Assembly: GCF_044383835.1 (NCBI RefSeq)
Contig: NZ_JBISEP010000007.1
Location: forward strand, 1-64,000
Length of the DNA: 64,000 nucleotides
Source: Paraliobacillus sp044383835
Lineage (GTDB): Bacteria; Bacillota; Bacilli; Bacillales; Amphibacillaceae
Direction of reading: 5' to 3'
Shown: positions 1 to 7,989 of the stretch, one piece after another
Layout of the letters: each line of letters begins with the position of its first letter
How positions within the stretch are numbered: the stretch's first letter is position 1
Notes under the pieces: generated by a model
The model's input: the letters and a program-made list of their open reading frames with translations, nothing else
The model's database searches: none
Told to the model about the DNA's origin: nothing
Translations under genes and position numbers: made by a program

Positions 1-1
1 A

Positions 2-943
2 AAACCGGAGTTCCAGAAGTATTTTGACTCAAGGAAAGGCCGACAATCCGATAAAGAAGTCATACGCTTTGAAACATCACCAGCAGAACAAGCACAACTT
101 GATTGGAAGGAAAATATAAAATATATAACAAAAGATGGAGAAATTTTGTACGTTAATGTTTGTGTTTTACTTCTCTCTTATTCACGATTTAGAACTTACT
201 TATTATCTATTTCAAAATCGCAAAGTATTTTATTATCCTTTTTGATGGAAAGTTTTGAAGCCATTGGAGGGGTTCCAAATACAATCCTCGTAGATAATAT
301 GAAAACAGTAATGGATGAACCTAGAACGAAGTATCAACACGGGAAGATGAACGAACGCTTTTATCAATTCGCAAAAGATTGTGGAATGGAAGTGAAACCT
401 TGCATTGCAGGTAGACCACGGACAAAAGCGAAAGTGGAAGCGCCGATGAAACTGCTTGATGAGATACATGCATACCAGGGGAAATTTAACTATGAAGAGC
501 TTCATGACTTTGTCCAGAAACTCTGTAATCGAATTAATAATGCATATCATCAAGGGACAGGGAAGATCCCAATATTACATTTACAAAAAGAAAAAAATCT
601 CTTATCGCCACTTCCTAGCAAGCGAATAAGAGATTATTACAAGATTGACCATACTCCTGTAAAGGTGAACACATCAAATATGTTCTCCTACAAATCCAAC
701 ATGTACTCTGTACCAGCAGGATACATCGGAAAAACCGTAGGTTTACAAGTATACGATAGCCAAATTCATGTTTATTATAACACGGATTTAATCGCAAAAC
801 ATCACCTAAACCAACAGAAGTTGAATTACAAGAAAAGTCACTATATAGACACACTTTCCAAGCAACTACCCTATAAAGATAATGTTGAGGAACTGGCAAT
901 GAAAAATTTGATGGCAATTAATGAGGTGTATAAAAATGAATAG
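2..943 (+). CDS. istA: IS21-type transposase IstA, 5' truncated by window edge
   Basis: DDE-family transposase subunit that cuts and joins the IS ends together with IstB. The frame is open from base 2, so the N-terminal helix-turn-helix lies outside the window. What remains is the catalytic domain. The first acidic residue is in an AQLDWKE context, the second in LVDNMKTV, and the glutamate in KAKVEAPMK, followed by the C-terminal beta-rich domain. The stop overlaps the istB start by 8 bases, the usual coupling in this family. No frameshift is visible in the part present, so the transposase may be functional. Confidence 0.93.
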   Translation, partial: KPEFQKYFDSRKGRQSDKEVIRFETSPAEQAQLDWKENIKYITKDGEILYVNVCVLLLSYSRFRTYLLSISKSQSILLSFLMESFEAIGGVPNTILVDNMKTVMDEPRTKYQHGKMNERFYQFAKDCGMEVKPCIAGRPRTKAKVEAPMKLLDEIHAYQGKFNYEELHDFVQKLCNRINNAYHQGTGKIPILHLQKEKNLLSPLPSKRIRDYYKIDHTPVKVNTSNMFSYKSNMYSVPAGYIGKTVGLQVYDSQIHVYYNTDLIAKHHLNQQKLNYKKSHYIDTLSKQLPYKDNVEELAMKNLMAINEVYKNE

Positions 944-1694
944 TAGTTATTCCAAACTCATAGAGAATCTTGAGTACTTGAAGTTGAGTCAAATGATCAC
1001 GCATTTAGATGAAACGATTGATTTTATGAATCACAATCAATTGTCATTTGCGGAAACGCTAATTAAGTTAACAGATTATGAAATCGATATGAAACAAATT
1101 AATATGGTCAAATCAATGGTAAAGGTTGCAGCATTTCCACATTTGAAAGAGGTAAAAGATTTCGATTTTCTCTTTCAACCTTCTATCAATAAAGAACAAA
1201 TTTTAGATTTTACCACTTTAAGGTTTATTGAACGAAAAGAAAACATCGTTTTCTTAGGATCCAGTGGAGTGGGAAAGACTCACTTAGCGACCTCAATAGG
1301 TATTGCGGCAGCTAAAAAAAGGACAAGTACATACTTCATAAAGTGTAACGATTTGATCTTAAATTTAAAGAAGGCTAAATTAGAAAACAGGCTGGAAGCT
1401 AGATTGAAACATTACGCAAAATATAAATTACTTATTATTGATGAAATTGGTTACCTACCAATTGATGCAGAGGATGCCAAGTTATTCTTCCAACTAATTG
1501 ATTTAAGGTATGAAGCAAAAAGTACTATATTAACTACAAACGCCAATTTTAAATCATGGGGGGATATATTTCAGGATCCAAAGATAGCAAACGAAATTTT
1601 AGATAGAGTTCTACATCACGCAACTGTGATTAATATTGTAGGAGATTCCTATCGTTTGAAAGATCATATACAAATCGAAAACAAAAAGTCGTAA
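936..1694 (+). CDS. istB: IS21-type AAA+ helper ATPase IstB
   Basis: Helper ATPase that assembles on target DNA and stimulates IstA. The protein is 252 aa from ATG 936. That start is preferred over ATG 921 because GAGGTG at 923-928 is spaced correctly for it. The P-loop GSSGVGKTHLA is near residue 108 and the Walker B LLIIDEIGYLP near residue 165, both typical of the IstB/DnaC-like family. The length matches the family and no disruption is seen. Confidence 0.94.
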   Translation: MNSSYSKLIENLEYLKLSQMITHLDETIDFMNHNQLSFAETLIKLTDYEIDMKQINMVKSMVKVAAFPHLKEVKDFDFLFQPSINKEQILDFTTLRFIERKENIVFLGSSGVGKTHLATSIGIAAAKKRTSTYFIKCNDLILNLKKAKLENRLEARLKHYAKYKLLIIDEIGYLPIDAEDAKLFFQLIDLRYEAKSTILTTNANFKSWGDIFQDPKIANEILDRVLHHATVINIVGDSYRLKDHIQIENKKS

Positions 1695-1708
1695 GCTCAT
1701 TCAGAATG

Positions 1709-1746
1709 ATTGCATATGGTTTTGCGTAAGCTAAACCATATGCAAT
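1709..1746. repeat. 14-bp perfect inverted repeat after istB
   Basis: Arms 1709-1722 and 1733-1746 (ATTGCATATGGTTT and its complement) flank a 10-base loop, 15 bases after the istB stop. There is no U-tract, so it is not a standard terminator. It probably shields the transcript end or protects the IS from outside transcription. Confidence 0.7.
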
Positions 1747-1751
1747 ACAGA

Positions 1752-1803
1752 GTCAAAATTGTACATTACTAAATAATCAAAAATGTACATTCTTATGTTG
1801 ACA
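1752..1803. repeat. IS21 right terminus with subterminal transposase-binding repeats
   Basis: Two near-identical units, TCAAAATTGTACATT and TCAAAAATGTACATT, start 24 to 25 bases apart and end in the terminal TGTTGACA. This is the multi-repeat end architecture of IS21 elements. Confidence 0.75.
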
Positions 1804-2016
1804 TTTATACTCATGTTCAAAGAATTTCTCTCCAGCTTCTTGTGGCAAGATTACCTCAATATCATCTGCCCGTTGAATATCGGAGTACAAATTATAACTA
1901 CGTGACAATGTTGTCATGCGTCCATTAATACGGCGTTGTTCCACCTTACCTTCACCAGCATATTCTAAATTTCCAAACGTTTTTTCCATATTTGGAATGA
2001 CATGTTTTAACTCCAT
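1804..2016 (-). pseudogene. helP-like DUF961 gene of an ICE, 3' end cut off by IS21
   Basis: The first about 71 codons (MELKHVIPNMEKTFGNLEY..., ending ...KFFEHEYK) match the DUF961 family, to which YdcP/HelP of ICEBs1 and Orf22/Orf23 of Tn916 belong. HelP is a helicase processivity factor that lets the host helicase unwind the nicked element for conjugation and rolling-circle replication. Family members are about 120-130 aa. Here the frame runs straight into the IS21 terminus, picks up eight foreign residues and stops at 1777. The ribosome binding site upstream is intact (AGAGAGG). The element has probably lost normal mobilisation unless a paralogue lies outside the window. Confidence 0.85.
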
Positions 2017-2150
2017 TATATAAACCTCTCTTCTTGTTTTAATTTTTGTTTTTTATAAGTAAGCAAGGGGAGATGGGAGGGGAACGAGAAAAACACTTCT
2101 TTTTCATTTATCAATCACTCCTATGCTTCCTGTATTCGATAATCCACACG

Positions 2151-2324
2151 TCAATAAATCACACACCAAAAGACAACCATGCTTTCACCTTTTTTATCAC
2201 GTATCAATTTCCCATCAGGAAAAAACGGAAAGTCTTCAATCTCTATCTCATTCAAAACAAAATGATCATCAATCCAATCCATCACTTTTGCTTCATTTTC
2301 CTTGAATAAAACCAGCTCCTTCAT
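2151..2324 (-). CDS. Small hypothetical ICE protein, 57 aa
   Basis: Acidic small protein starting MKELVLFKENEAKVMDWID and ending FWCVIY, reading toward the truncated helP gene. Its residue composition looks coding rather than random, and it lies between the helP-like gene and a leader/terminator module. The ribosome binding site is weak (AAGAGA). I do not recognise the family. It could be one of the small conserved proteins at the start of Tn916-like conjugation operons. Confidence 0.45.
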   Translation of the reverse strand: MKELVLFKENEAKVMDWIDDHFVLNEIEIEDFPFFPDGKLIRDKKGESMVVFWCVIY

Positions 2325-2350
2325 TCTTAAATCTCTTATTTTTAGACATT

Positions 2351-2382
2351 AAAAAATAGACGCTCTTTTTATTGAACGTCTA
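2351..2382 (-). terminator. Intrinsic terminator or attenuator (leader A)
   Basis: On the minus strand TAGACGTTC and GAGCGTCTA form a 9-bp stem with one G-U pair (2357-2382), followed by six Ts. It stands between a possible 35-aa leader frame and the 57-aa gene at 2151-2324, so it could either end defence-cassette transcripts or act as an attenuator. Confidence 0.7.
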
Positions 2383-2401
2383 TAAAAAAACAGAATCTAT
2401 T

Positions 2402-2509
2402 TTATATTTTTTGGTTGTATTCCCAAGTCTTAGATCCATCACTACTGAATTTAAGTGCTAGAGTAAAGTAACAAGAAAGCAAAGCAGCTTTCTCCAAATT
2501 CAGTTTCAC
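2402..2509 (-). other. Possible 35-aa leader peptide frame (leader A)
   Basis: A GTG-started frame (VKLNLEKAALLSCYF..., ending WEYNQKI) preceded by AAAGGG ends just before the terminator at 2357-2382. The stretch around 2412-2450 resembles DNA at 7675-7710, which also lies upstream of a terminator. Apart from this leader module I see nothing in 2325-2626. Confidence 0.3.
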
Positions 2510-2626
2510 ATTACCCTTTAGCCTCTAGTAATTGTCTTTCAAGAAAACTCTATTTTTATTTATTACTTTATTTGGCGCACAGATAGAAAATAAGTTTCTA
2601 CTGTTCAGCAAACGGCTTGGAATAAG

Positions 2627-4393
2627 TTATTCAGTTTGATCTTCCTCTGTAGATGAAAAGAAAAATGGATTAAATCCTGTTTTAGAATCTGTAAAAAGAT
2701 TTTCAGAATAATCAGGTTTTATGTCCAGTTTTTCAAAATCTTCATCATCAAAGATAAATGTTTGTAAATTTTCTTTACCTATTGTTTCATATGCTGTCGA
2801 TAAAATTTTTCCGATAGCCTTACTATTTTTTGCATCAAACGGCTTTGAGACATGATCGATTACTAAAATTGGTATGATAGGATACCTATTATTCTCTAGT
2901 AGCATTTTTAAAAACGCTAAATAACCACACAATTGAATTAAAGTATGTCTAGCCATACTTCCGATATAGTAATTTACACGTTTTTGAGATCTTGAAGCTT
3001 CACTATCATCAGAAAATATCATAGGTTGTAGGATATTTCCTTTTTTTAAATATTTAATTTCAAATCCATTTTGCTGAATATCGTCAGATACAACAGAAGA
3101 TATATCTTTAGCAGAATAGTATAGCTTTGTTACAAAGTTAGATAAATCATCAATTTTATGCAAATCATCAGAGTTCCGTAAAGCCTTTAACTCTTCTCGT
3201 ATCCTTTTGACTCTCTTCTTCTTTTCTGTGATTATATCATCATTAGAAACAACTTCAAGAGATAGATATTCTTTAATAAGTGCAATAGATTTAGACTTTT
3301 CCTCTAAATTATAAATTTTAAACCTTGCATCATTTCTACGTATTTCTGTCTTAATTTGTTCACGTTGTTTCTTCAGCTCTTTTATAGTATTATCATTAAT
3401 CAGATAATTACTAAAGAAAATAGTATTATCGACATCTTCAAGTAGATTTTGCAAAGGTTGAACTAAGTAATCAAAATCAATATTCTCATCAACTAATTCC
3501 TGCAATTTCAAAAGGAGCTTTCTCCTATTTTTGTTACCACTTTCAAATTGCTTTGCATCAGCTGTGTTATTTTCATAAACCTTTATTTGTTCTGACAGAT
3601 TATTATACATAACTTCTAAATCTGCAATATTCCTTTTATCTGGACTTCTTTCTTCATTTTGCATTTCGACTAAAGAAGAAATATACGCCTTAACATCATC
3701 AGGATTACTACCTGTATACCAAATCTTACCGCCTAACTTTTGTAAATTAGCATTTACTTGATCGATAATAAATTCATACTTTTGAGAGTCTCTTTCCAAA
3801 TTTTTAACTTCTTTTTGCAGACCATCTAATTCATTCTGTAAGTTATATATTTATTCAAGATTTTTATTGAAAATAAAGTTTAAAATCGGATTAAGTTTTA
3901 CAGAATATTTTATATCACTGCACTTATCCAAGAAGTCTTGAATCTTACCTTGTCCTTTTTCCCCAAGAAAGTTAAACATCGTAAACGTTCTGTATGTTAG
4001 TTCTTCATCAGTGAAATCCCTAATTTCCTTTAATAATTGAATATCTTGAGCAAAAATGGAATTTAATTTACTTTTGTACTCCCGTAAATTAATTGTTTCT
4101 GGGTTTTCTTCATCAGCATAATGCAAATAATTTTGGTCTGGGTTCCTTGTACGTGTGATACTAAAAGTATTTCCATTATATTTAATGTCCATGGTTGCCT
4201 TACTTAATGAATCTTTGTACCAAGGCTTCTTTACAATATCATCTGAAGAACCAAACATAAAGTCAATGAATAAATAGAATTCTGTTTTACCCGAACTATT
4301 CTTACCCTTAAAGTAATTTATACCTTCACTAAACTTATATATATAGCTTTTACTATTCATATCAAACATTGTGAGTTTTGTTATTTTAAACAT
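2627..4393 (-). pseudogene. ABC-3C system SMC/RecF-like ATPase with in-frame stop
   Basis: The energy/sensor subunit of an ABC-three-component conflict system. The N-terminal part has the P-loop KGKNSSGKTEFY near residue 30. A long charged coiled-coil follows. The C-terminal part has the signature-like GSMARHTLIQLCGYL and the Walker B/D-loop ILVIDHVSKPFD. All of this is one frame of about 588 codons, broken by a single TAA at 3851-3853 in the sequence NLE-stop-IYNLQNEL. No other lesion is seen. A one-base change of the stop (to AAA or GAA) would restore the coiled coil. Two fragments of 180 and 390 aa could be translated separately, but the ATP site needs both halves, so the system is probably inactive unless there is read-through or a sequencing error. 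Confidence 0.8.
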
Positions 4394-4823
4394 TGTAAGT
4401 CACCTCTTTCATAAACTGCTTATCTGTCATAGTCTTACTTTCTTCAATGACTTTTTTCATGAAATTACTTTCTTCATATATTGAATCAAGTTCTAATTGT
4501 TTGGTGGTTAGATACAATATATCATTGTCAAACTCAACTATTCCTTTGCTTATTAACAAATGTAGCGATTTTAAAATATATGGTACGCTATTACAAAAGC
4601 CTTCAAAATCCCCTGATAAAAGAGAGATTCCCTTATAAATAACATCTTGTGTGTTCCTGGCGGTATATATTGTTCCACCCAAGAAGCGATTTTGCTTAAT
4701 CAAATAAGAAAAAGTCACTATTTTACATATGCTTAATTTTTCATGTCGCTGTAATGTTTGGCAGATAATATTACAATATATACTTAATTGAATAGATTCT
4801 GCTTGTACTCTAATATTGCGCAT
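4386..4823 (-). CDS. ABC-3C middle component
   Basis: 145-aa protein between the nuclease gene and the ATPase gene, overlapping each (14 bases upstream, 8 downstream), so translation is coupled. It is mostly helical with a winged-helix-like centre (FLGGTIYTARNTQDVIYKG). By position and size it is the middle component that links effector and ATPase in these systems. ATG 4823 is chosen because GGGAGG lies nine bases upstream. Two earlier ATGs at 4829 and 4832 directly abut that site. The assignment rests mainly on context. Confidence 0.6.
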   Translation of the reverse strand: MRNIRVQAESIQLSIYCNIICQTLQRHEKLSICKIVTFSYLIKQNRFLGGTIYTARNTQDVIYKGISLLSGDFEGFCNSVPYILKSLHLLISKGIVEFDNDILYLTTKQLELDSIYEESNFMKKVIEESKTMTDKQFMKEVTYNV

Positions 4824-5964
4824 TCTCATCATCCTCCCATGAAATTTGATTTTCTTCTATATCTTCTTTAGTCAGATGAATTGAGGATCCATATTTTATT
4901 TGGTCATTTTGCGCATGAGAATTGGGGTGTTTTTTTGTTTTTTCCAGTCTATTATATGGTGTATCGTTTTTATTTTGCATCAAAGAAAACTTCACATTTT
5001 GAAAGCCTTCAAATGTAGTTTCTTCGATTTCTTCAATCTTATTTACTCTGTTGTTTTCCATATATTTTAATGCGGTTTCATAATAATACATGCCATATAA
5101 CAGATTCTGCTTTAATAAATGATCTGGCAATCCACACGATTTTAATTGTATAAACTCTCTTGAAGTTGATAGTTTACTATCTTTTAAATCAATTCTATTA
5201 ACTTTCTTAAAATTAGAGTAGGAGGGAACCGTAACTTCTTGTGTAAATCGCTTGGATATGTCCTCTACCATATTTATAAATTCTTGATATGTTAAAATAT
5301 ATGGTTCTTTATTTTCAATAGCATTCAAGATTTTAAGTGTTATATGTTGCAAAAACTCATTCAGTCTTTGCCTAAATACGATTAGGTTTGCAGCTTTTCT
5401 AAAATGAAGCGAGGCTTTATCATCTGTTTTAACGTCAATATCTTCCAAATTAATAAATTGAAATTTATATTGAATTTGGTTATATACCTTTTCAAACTCT
5501 TTATAATCTGTTTCGTATAAACTCTTAACTTTAGAAATAGTAGCATTTTTTTGCATATTAGACTCCACCACGATTTTATGTAATGATTTAGCATCCTTAC
5601 TGAATATATTACCGTCATTTTGATAACTTTTATCCGTAAATAGTATATATTTTTCCACATTATATGAGCTATGTTCTAATAATATCCAATTAAGAAGCAT
5701 TTGTTGAGCAACTGCATTACTAATAGATGTATGTTTAACTTGAATAGCTTTATTAACTCCCCCCTTAGTAATCTTACAAACAAATTTTTGACTATGTTTG
5801 TCTATTTGGTCAGGCGTAGATGCTTTTAAGTTTACATCTTCAATGGTTTCAAATTCTACTTGCATATCCTCCCCTAGGTCAAAGGCGTAATAGCCAAATA
5901 CTTTAATTTGATAAGCAAATCCTGCTAAACTATTAATACCACTTTGATCCAGTTGAAAAGTCAT
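4810..5964 (-). CDS. ABC-3C effector with DUF4297/Cap4-like nuclease domain
   Basis: 384 aa. The N-terminal 120 residues read as a PD-(D/E)xK-type nuclease of the DUF4297/Cap4 kind: GFAYQIKVFGYYAF (helix with YQ), then acidic E42-D43 in ETIEDVNL, then the QVK element (Q75-K77, AIQVKHTS) and a following helix with NW. The C-terminal 250 residues are helical and would be the part contacting the middle component and ATPase. The predicted role is to cut DNA when the ATPase senses invasion. The gene lies directly upstream of the middle component and 15 bases after the DUF1413 gene, so the four genes form one operon. Confidence 0.65.
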   Translation of the reverse strand: MTFQLDQSGINSLAGFAYQIKVFGYYAFDLGEDMQVEFETIEDVNLKASTPDQIDKHSQKFVCKITKGGVNKAIQVKHTSISNAVAQQMLLNWILLEHSSYNVEKYILFTDKSYQNDGNIFSKDAKSLHKIVVESNMQKNATISKVKSLYETDYKEFEKVYNQIQYKFQFINLEDIDVKTDDKASLHFRKAANLIVFRQRLNEFLQHITLKILNAIENKEPYILTYQEFINMVEDISKRFTQEVTVPSYSNFKKVNRIDLKDSKLSTSREFIQLKSCGLPDHLLKQNLLYGMYYYETALKYMENNRVNKIEEIEETTFEGFQNVKFSLMQNKNDTPYNRLEKTKKHPNSHAQNDQIKYGSSIHLTKEDIEENQISWEDDENAQY

Positions 5965-5979
5965 TTAAGACACCCCCTA

Positions 5980-6216
5980 TTATATCTTCATTTTATACTT
6001 TTGCTGACCGGAAGAAGTTTTTTCAATAATGTCCACATCTGTATCAACATTTCTAATAAAATTAAGAAATATTGTGCCCAATAATAATCGGTTACTGCGA
6101 GAAATACGATTCCATTCATATTCTTTGAACAAATCACGTACTAAAAATATTTCGCCTGGCTTAACTTTATCTAACTCATTTTTAGCAATTTCCAATAATT
6201 CATTTACTGTAGACAC
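5980..6216 (-). CDS. DUF1413-like small protein, first gene of defence operon
   Basis: 78 aa, GTG start with AGGAGGT six bases upstream. The core reads GEIFLVRDLFKEYEWNRI, then a RLLLGTIFLNF helix and a YKMK end. It matches the DUF1413 pattern of a small wHTH-like domain often found next to toxins and mobile-element genes. A 12-bp palindrome overlaps its promoter, so an autoregulatory DNA-binding role is plausible. A second, diverged member is at 36433-36762 in the prophage. Confidence 0.6.
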   Translation of the reverse strand: MSTVNELLEIAKNELDKVKPGEIFLVRDLFKEYEWNRISRSNRLLLGTIFLNFIRNVDTDVDIIEKTSSGQQKYKMKI

Positions 6217-6228
6217 GATATACCTCCT

Positions 6229-6292
6229 AATTATAATAACGTTATAAATAAAGTTGTTATTATAATTGTATATCTTTTTAATAGTTTTTCAA
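6229..6292 (-). promoter_or_regulatory. Promoter and palindromic operator of the ABC-3C operon
   Basis: On the minus strand TTGAAA (6287-6292) and TACAAT (6265-6270) are separated by 16 bases. Overlapping the -10 and start region is a perfect inverted repeat with 12-bp arms, AATTATAATAAC at 6229-6240 and its complement at 6256-6267. The small ATAACGTTAT palindrome touches the left arm. This layout suits repression by the DUF1413-like first gene product. Confidence 0.65.
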
Positions 6293-6480
6293 TGACAAAT
6301 CATTATCGACCTAGTAGTTCACATATTTCTTTGAATAATATCTTAAATATATCAATGAATAAGCCCCGATAGCTAATATGGAAAAAATAATTTCATCAAT
6401 GTACTCCTTCACTTTTTTTCATATATTTCTTGTTCATTCAAGGCTATCATACACATTTCTCGTTTCTACTATTTCGCCCA
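6293..6480. other. Intergenic, no recognisable gene
   Basis: Between the defence operon promoter and the methyltransferase terminator I see only short frames. One minus-strand frame of about 34 codons (near 6311-6412) has a hydrophobic centre and could be a small membrane peptide, but it has no convincing start. Confidence 0.3.
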
Positions 6481-6517
6481 TAAAAAAGCACGTCAGATAA
6501 GAATAATCCAACATGCT
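6481..6517 (-). terminator. Intrinsic terminator of the orphan methyltransferase gene
   Basis: Read on the minus strand, AGCATGTTGGAT and ATCTGACGTGCT (6487-6517) form a 12-bp stem with wobble pairs and a 7-base loop, followed by TTTTTT. It lies 16 bases after the methyltransferase stop. Confidence 0.75.
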
Positions 6518-6532
6518 CAAAAATTAATTTAT

Positions 6533-7594
6533 CTATATAGTTTCCGCAATACCAGCCATAATATATTCGGCACATGGTACAGCAATCGCATTTCCAATTG
6601 CTTTATATCTAGCATAATCACTTATCGATTCATTTTCATTTCCAAGAGCTGTCCATCCCTCTGGTAATCCCATCAAACGTTCACATTCTAATGGAGTAAG
6701 TTGGCGAATAAATCCTTCTTTCTCTTCTCCTTCGTACCAAAATGTAAAATAATTTACGGATCCTGCGAGTAAAGTGGGAAAAGGATCTCCTGTTCTTCCG
6801 AAACTTCCATGAAATCCTTTTTCGTTTCTTTCCTTCGCTGTACTTCGCATACGTCTTTCTTGAAAGGGTCGGACGATAGGTATTCTCCCCCTTGCTTTTT
6901 GAGTAGATATTCTACTGGTAATGGAGGAGGACAACCTGCTCTTTCCGCAAGACGTAAAAACCGATTGCAAATCACGGGCTTTAAATAATATTTCTGTGGC
7001 ACGTGATCCTCCAAAATCTGCCACGAGGAAGATACGTCTTCTTCTTTGAGCGAGTGTGGGCTTTCCCCAATATCGGGTATCCAACAATCGCCAAGCGATA
7101 TCAACATCATTCCCTCGGACCATTCCAGCGTTTGCCCAGACTACAGAATTAGGCATTGAAATTTCGGTGTTTGTGAACGATTCAAGCACGGCCTTAAAAT
7201 CCAGCCTGTTATTTGATGAAAAAGCTCCCATGACGTTTTCCCAAACAGCGATAACTGGATATGTTCCATTCGTTGCACACCTCATTTCTTCAATAATTCT
7301 TATTGCATGATAAAATAAACTAGATTGACTTCCTGTAAGACCTTCTCGTTTACCGATATTGGATAAATTCTGACAAGGTGAGCCAAATGTAATGATATGA
7401 ACAGGTGATATCTCTCCACCATTTACTTTGGTAATATCTCCTAAATGATGTATATTAGGAAAATGTCGTTTCTTAATAGATATGGGAGCTTTTTCAATTT
7501 CACTTGCCCATATTGGTTGAATCCCATAACGAGAAGCAGCTAATGGAAATACACCAATCCCATCAAATAAACTTCCTAAAGTTAGTTTTGTCAT
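6533..7594 (-). CDS. Orphan DNA (cytosine-5) methyltransferase of the ICE
   Basis: 353-aa C5-cytosine methyltransferase. Motif I is GSLFDGIGVFPLAA, motif IV GSPCQNLS with the catalytic Cys74, motif VI WENV, motif VIII QRRRRIF, motif IX LTPLECERLMGLPEGW and motif X GNAIAVP. The target-recognition region between VIII and IX is short. No endonuclease gene is adjacent, so it is an orphan, as is common on conjugative elements where it protects incoming DNA. It shares subfamily features (GSLFDG, ITFGSPC, GSQSSLFY, AVWENV.GAFSSN) with the prophage enzyme at 41131-42633. A terminator hairpin lies between its start and its leader. Confidence 0.9.
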   Translation of the reverse strand: MTKLTLGSLFDGIGVFPLAASRYGIQPIWASEIEKAPISIKKRHFPNIHHLGDITKVNGGEISPVHIITFGSPCQNLSNIGKREGLTGSQSSLFYHAIRIIEEMRCATNGTYPVIAVWENVMGAFSSNNRLDFKAVLESFTNTEISMPNSVVWANAGMVRGNDVDIAWRLLDTRYWGKPTLAQRRRRIFLVADFGGSRATEILFKARDLQSVFTSCGKSRLSSSITSRISTQKARGRIPIVRPFQERRMRSTAKERNEKGFHGSFGRTGDPFPTLLAGSVNYFTFWYEGEEKEGFIRQLTPLECERLMGLPEGWTALGNENESISDYARYKAIGNAIAVPCAEYIMAGIAETI

Positions 7595-7625
7595 ATTCCA
7601 CCTTCAATCCTCCGTTTTTAGGCGT

Positions 7626-7656
7626 AAAAAAAAGACGTTCAATTTATTTGAACGCC
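7626..7656 (-). terminator. Intrinsic terminator in methyltransferase leader (leader B)
   Basis: On the minus strand GGCGTTCAA-ATAAA-TTGAACGTC (7634-7656) is a 9-bp stem with one G-U pair, followed by eight Ts. It sits 32 bases upstream of the methyltransferase start and would stop read-through from the ABC exporter or act as an attenuator. It corresponds in position and partly in sequence to leader A at 2351-2382. Confidence 0.7.
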
Positions 7657-7878
7657 TTACAATGTTTTTATTCTATTGTGTTCCCACACCCCAGATCAAT
7701 TACCACTGAAACGGTAATGTGGTTTTTCAGTACTTTATTTCTCGTTTTTTCACCTTCTCCTACAAACACGAAATGCTTGTGAAAGTGTTTAAAATTAAGG
7801 ATTTCTATATAGTTTCTCTTTGTAGCAACGATACACACTCAACATGGGACGAGTTGATAGAATTGATGTATTTACGAT

Positions 7879-7989
7879 TTATAGCAAAACGTTCGTATGC
7901 GGGAACATATCGACTATTTTGTACGTTCGTGGGAACATATCAAAGTCACGTGATGATAAATAATCTCCAGTAATTTTATCTTTAATACT
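7879..7989 (-). pseudogene. Possible rumA/rlmCD 3'-end scar (ICE attachment region)
   Basis: A frame of 36 codons after the permease stop contains two copies of a DMFP(R/H)T phrase (FDMFPRTYKIVDMFPHT). DMFPHT is a C-terminal signature of TrmA/RumA-type 23S rRNA uracil methyltransferases, whose gene end is a known integration site for serine-recombinase ICEs. The two copies correspond to direct DNA repeats at 7890-7911 and 7924-7941. This is a reading of a very short segment and may be chance. Confidence 0.25.
7890..7941. repeat. Tandem CGTTCGT...GGGAACATATC repeat
   Basis: CGTTCGTATGCGGGAACATATC at 7890-7911 recurs as CGTTCGTGGGAACATATC at 7924-7941, differing by a 4-base insertion. It could be a recombinase core site, a protein-binding pair or the coding duplication noted at 7879-7989. 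The rest of 7657-7878 shows only the leader-B similarity and an ATTACC/GGTAAT hairpin. Confidence 0.6.

Larger units (their letters stand above)
1..1803 (+). mobile_element. IS21-family insertion sequence, left end outside the window
   Basis: The istA-istB gene pair is followed by a right terminus that begins TGTCAACATAAG when read on the minus strand, the TGT...ACA type of end expected for IS21. Two copies of a TGTACATT-centred repeat lie just inside this end (1752-1768 and 1777-1794), as is usual for subterminal transposase sites. The right boundary is fixed by the target: the interrupted helP-like reading frame runs up to base 1804, and the next codons are IS sequence. The left end and the target duplication cannot be seen. 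Confidence 0.9.

Noticed and set aside
2046..2309. 87-aa plus-strand frame in the ICE leader
   Set aside because: No ribosome site and low-complexity composition. The minus-strand 57-aa frame in the same place looks more like a gene.
6754..7110. 118-aa frame on the same strand inside the ICE methyltransferase, and a similar 130-aa frame at 41910-42302 inside the phage methyltransferase
   Set aside because: Both lie in another frame of a gene with all conserved motifs, and they do not resemble each other as proteins.
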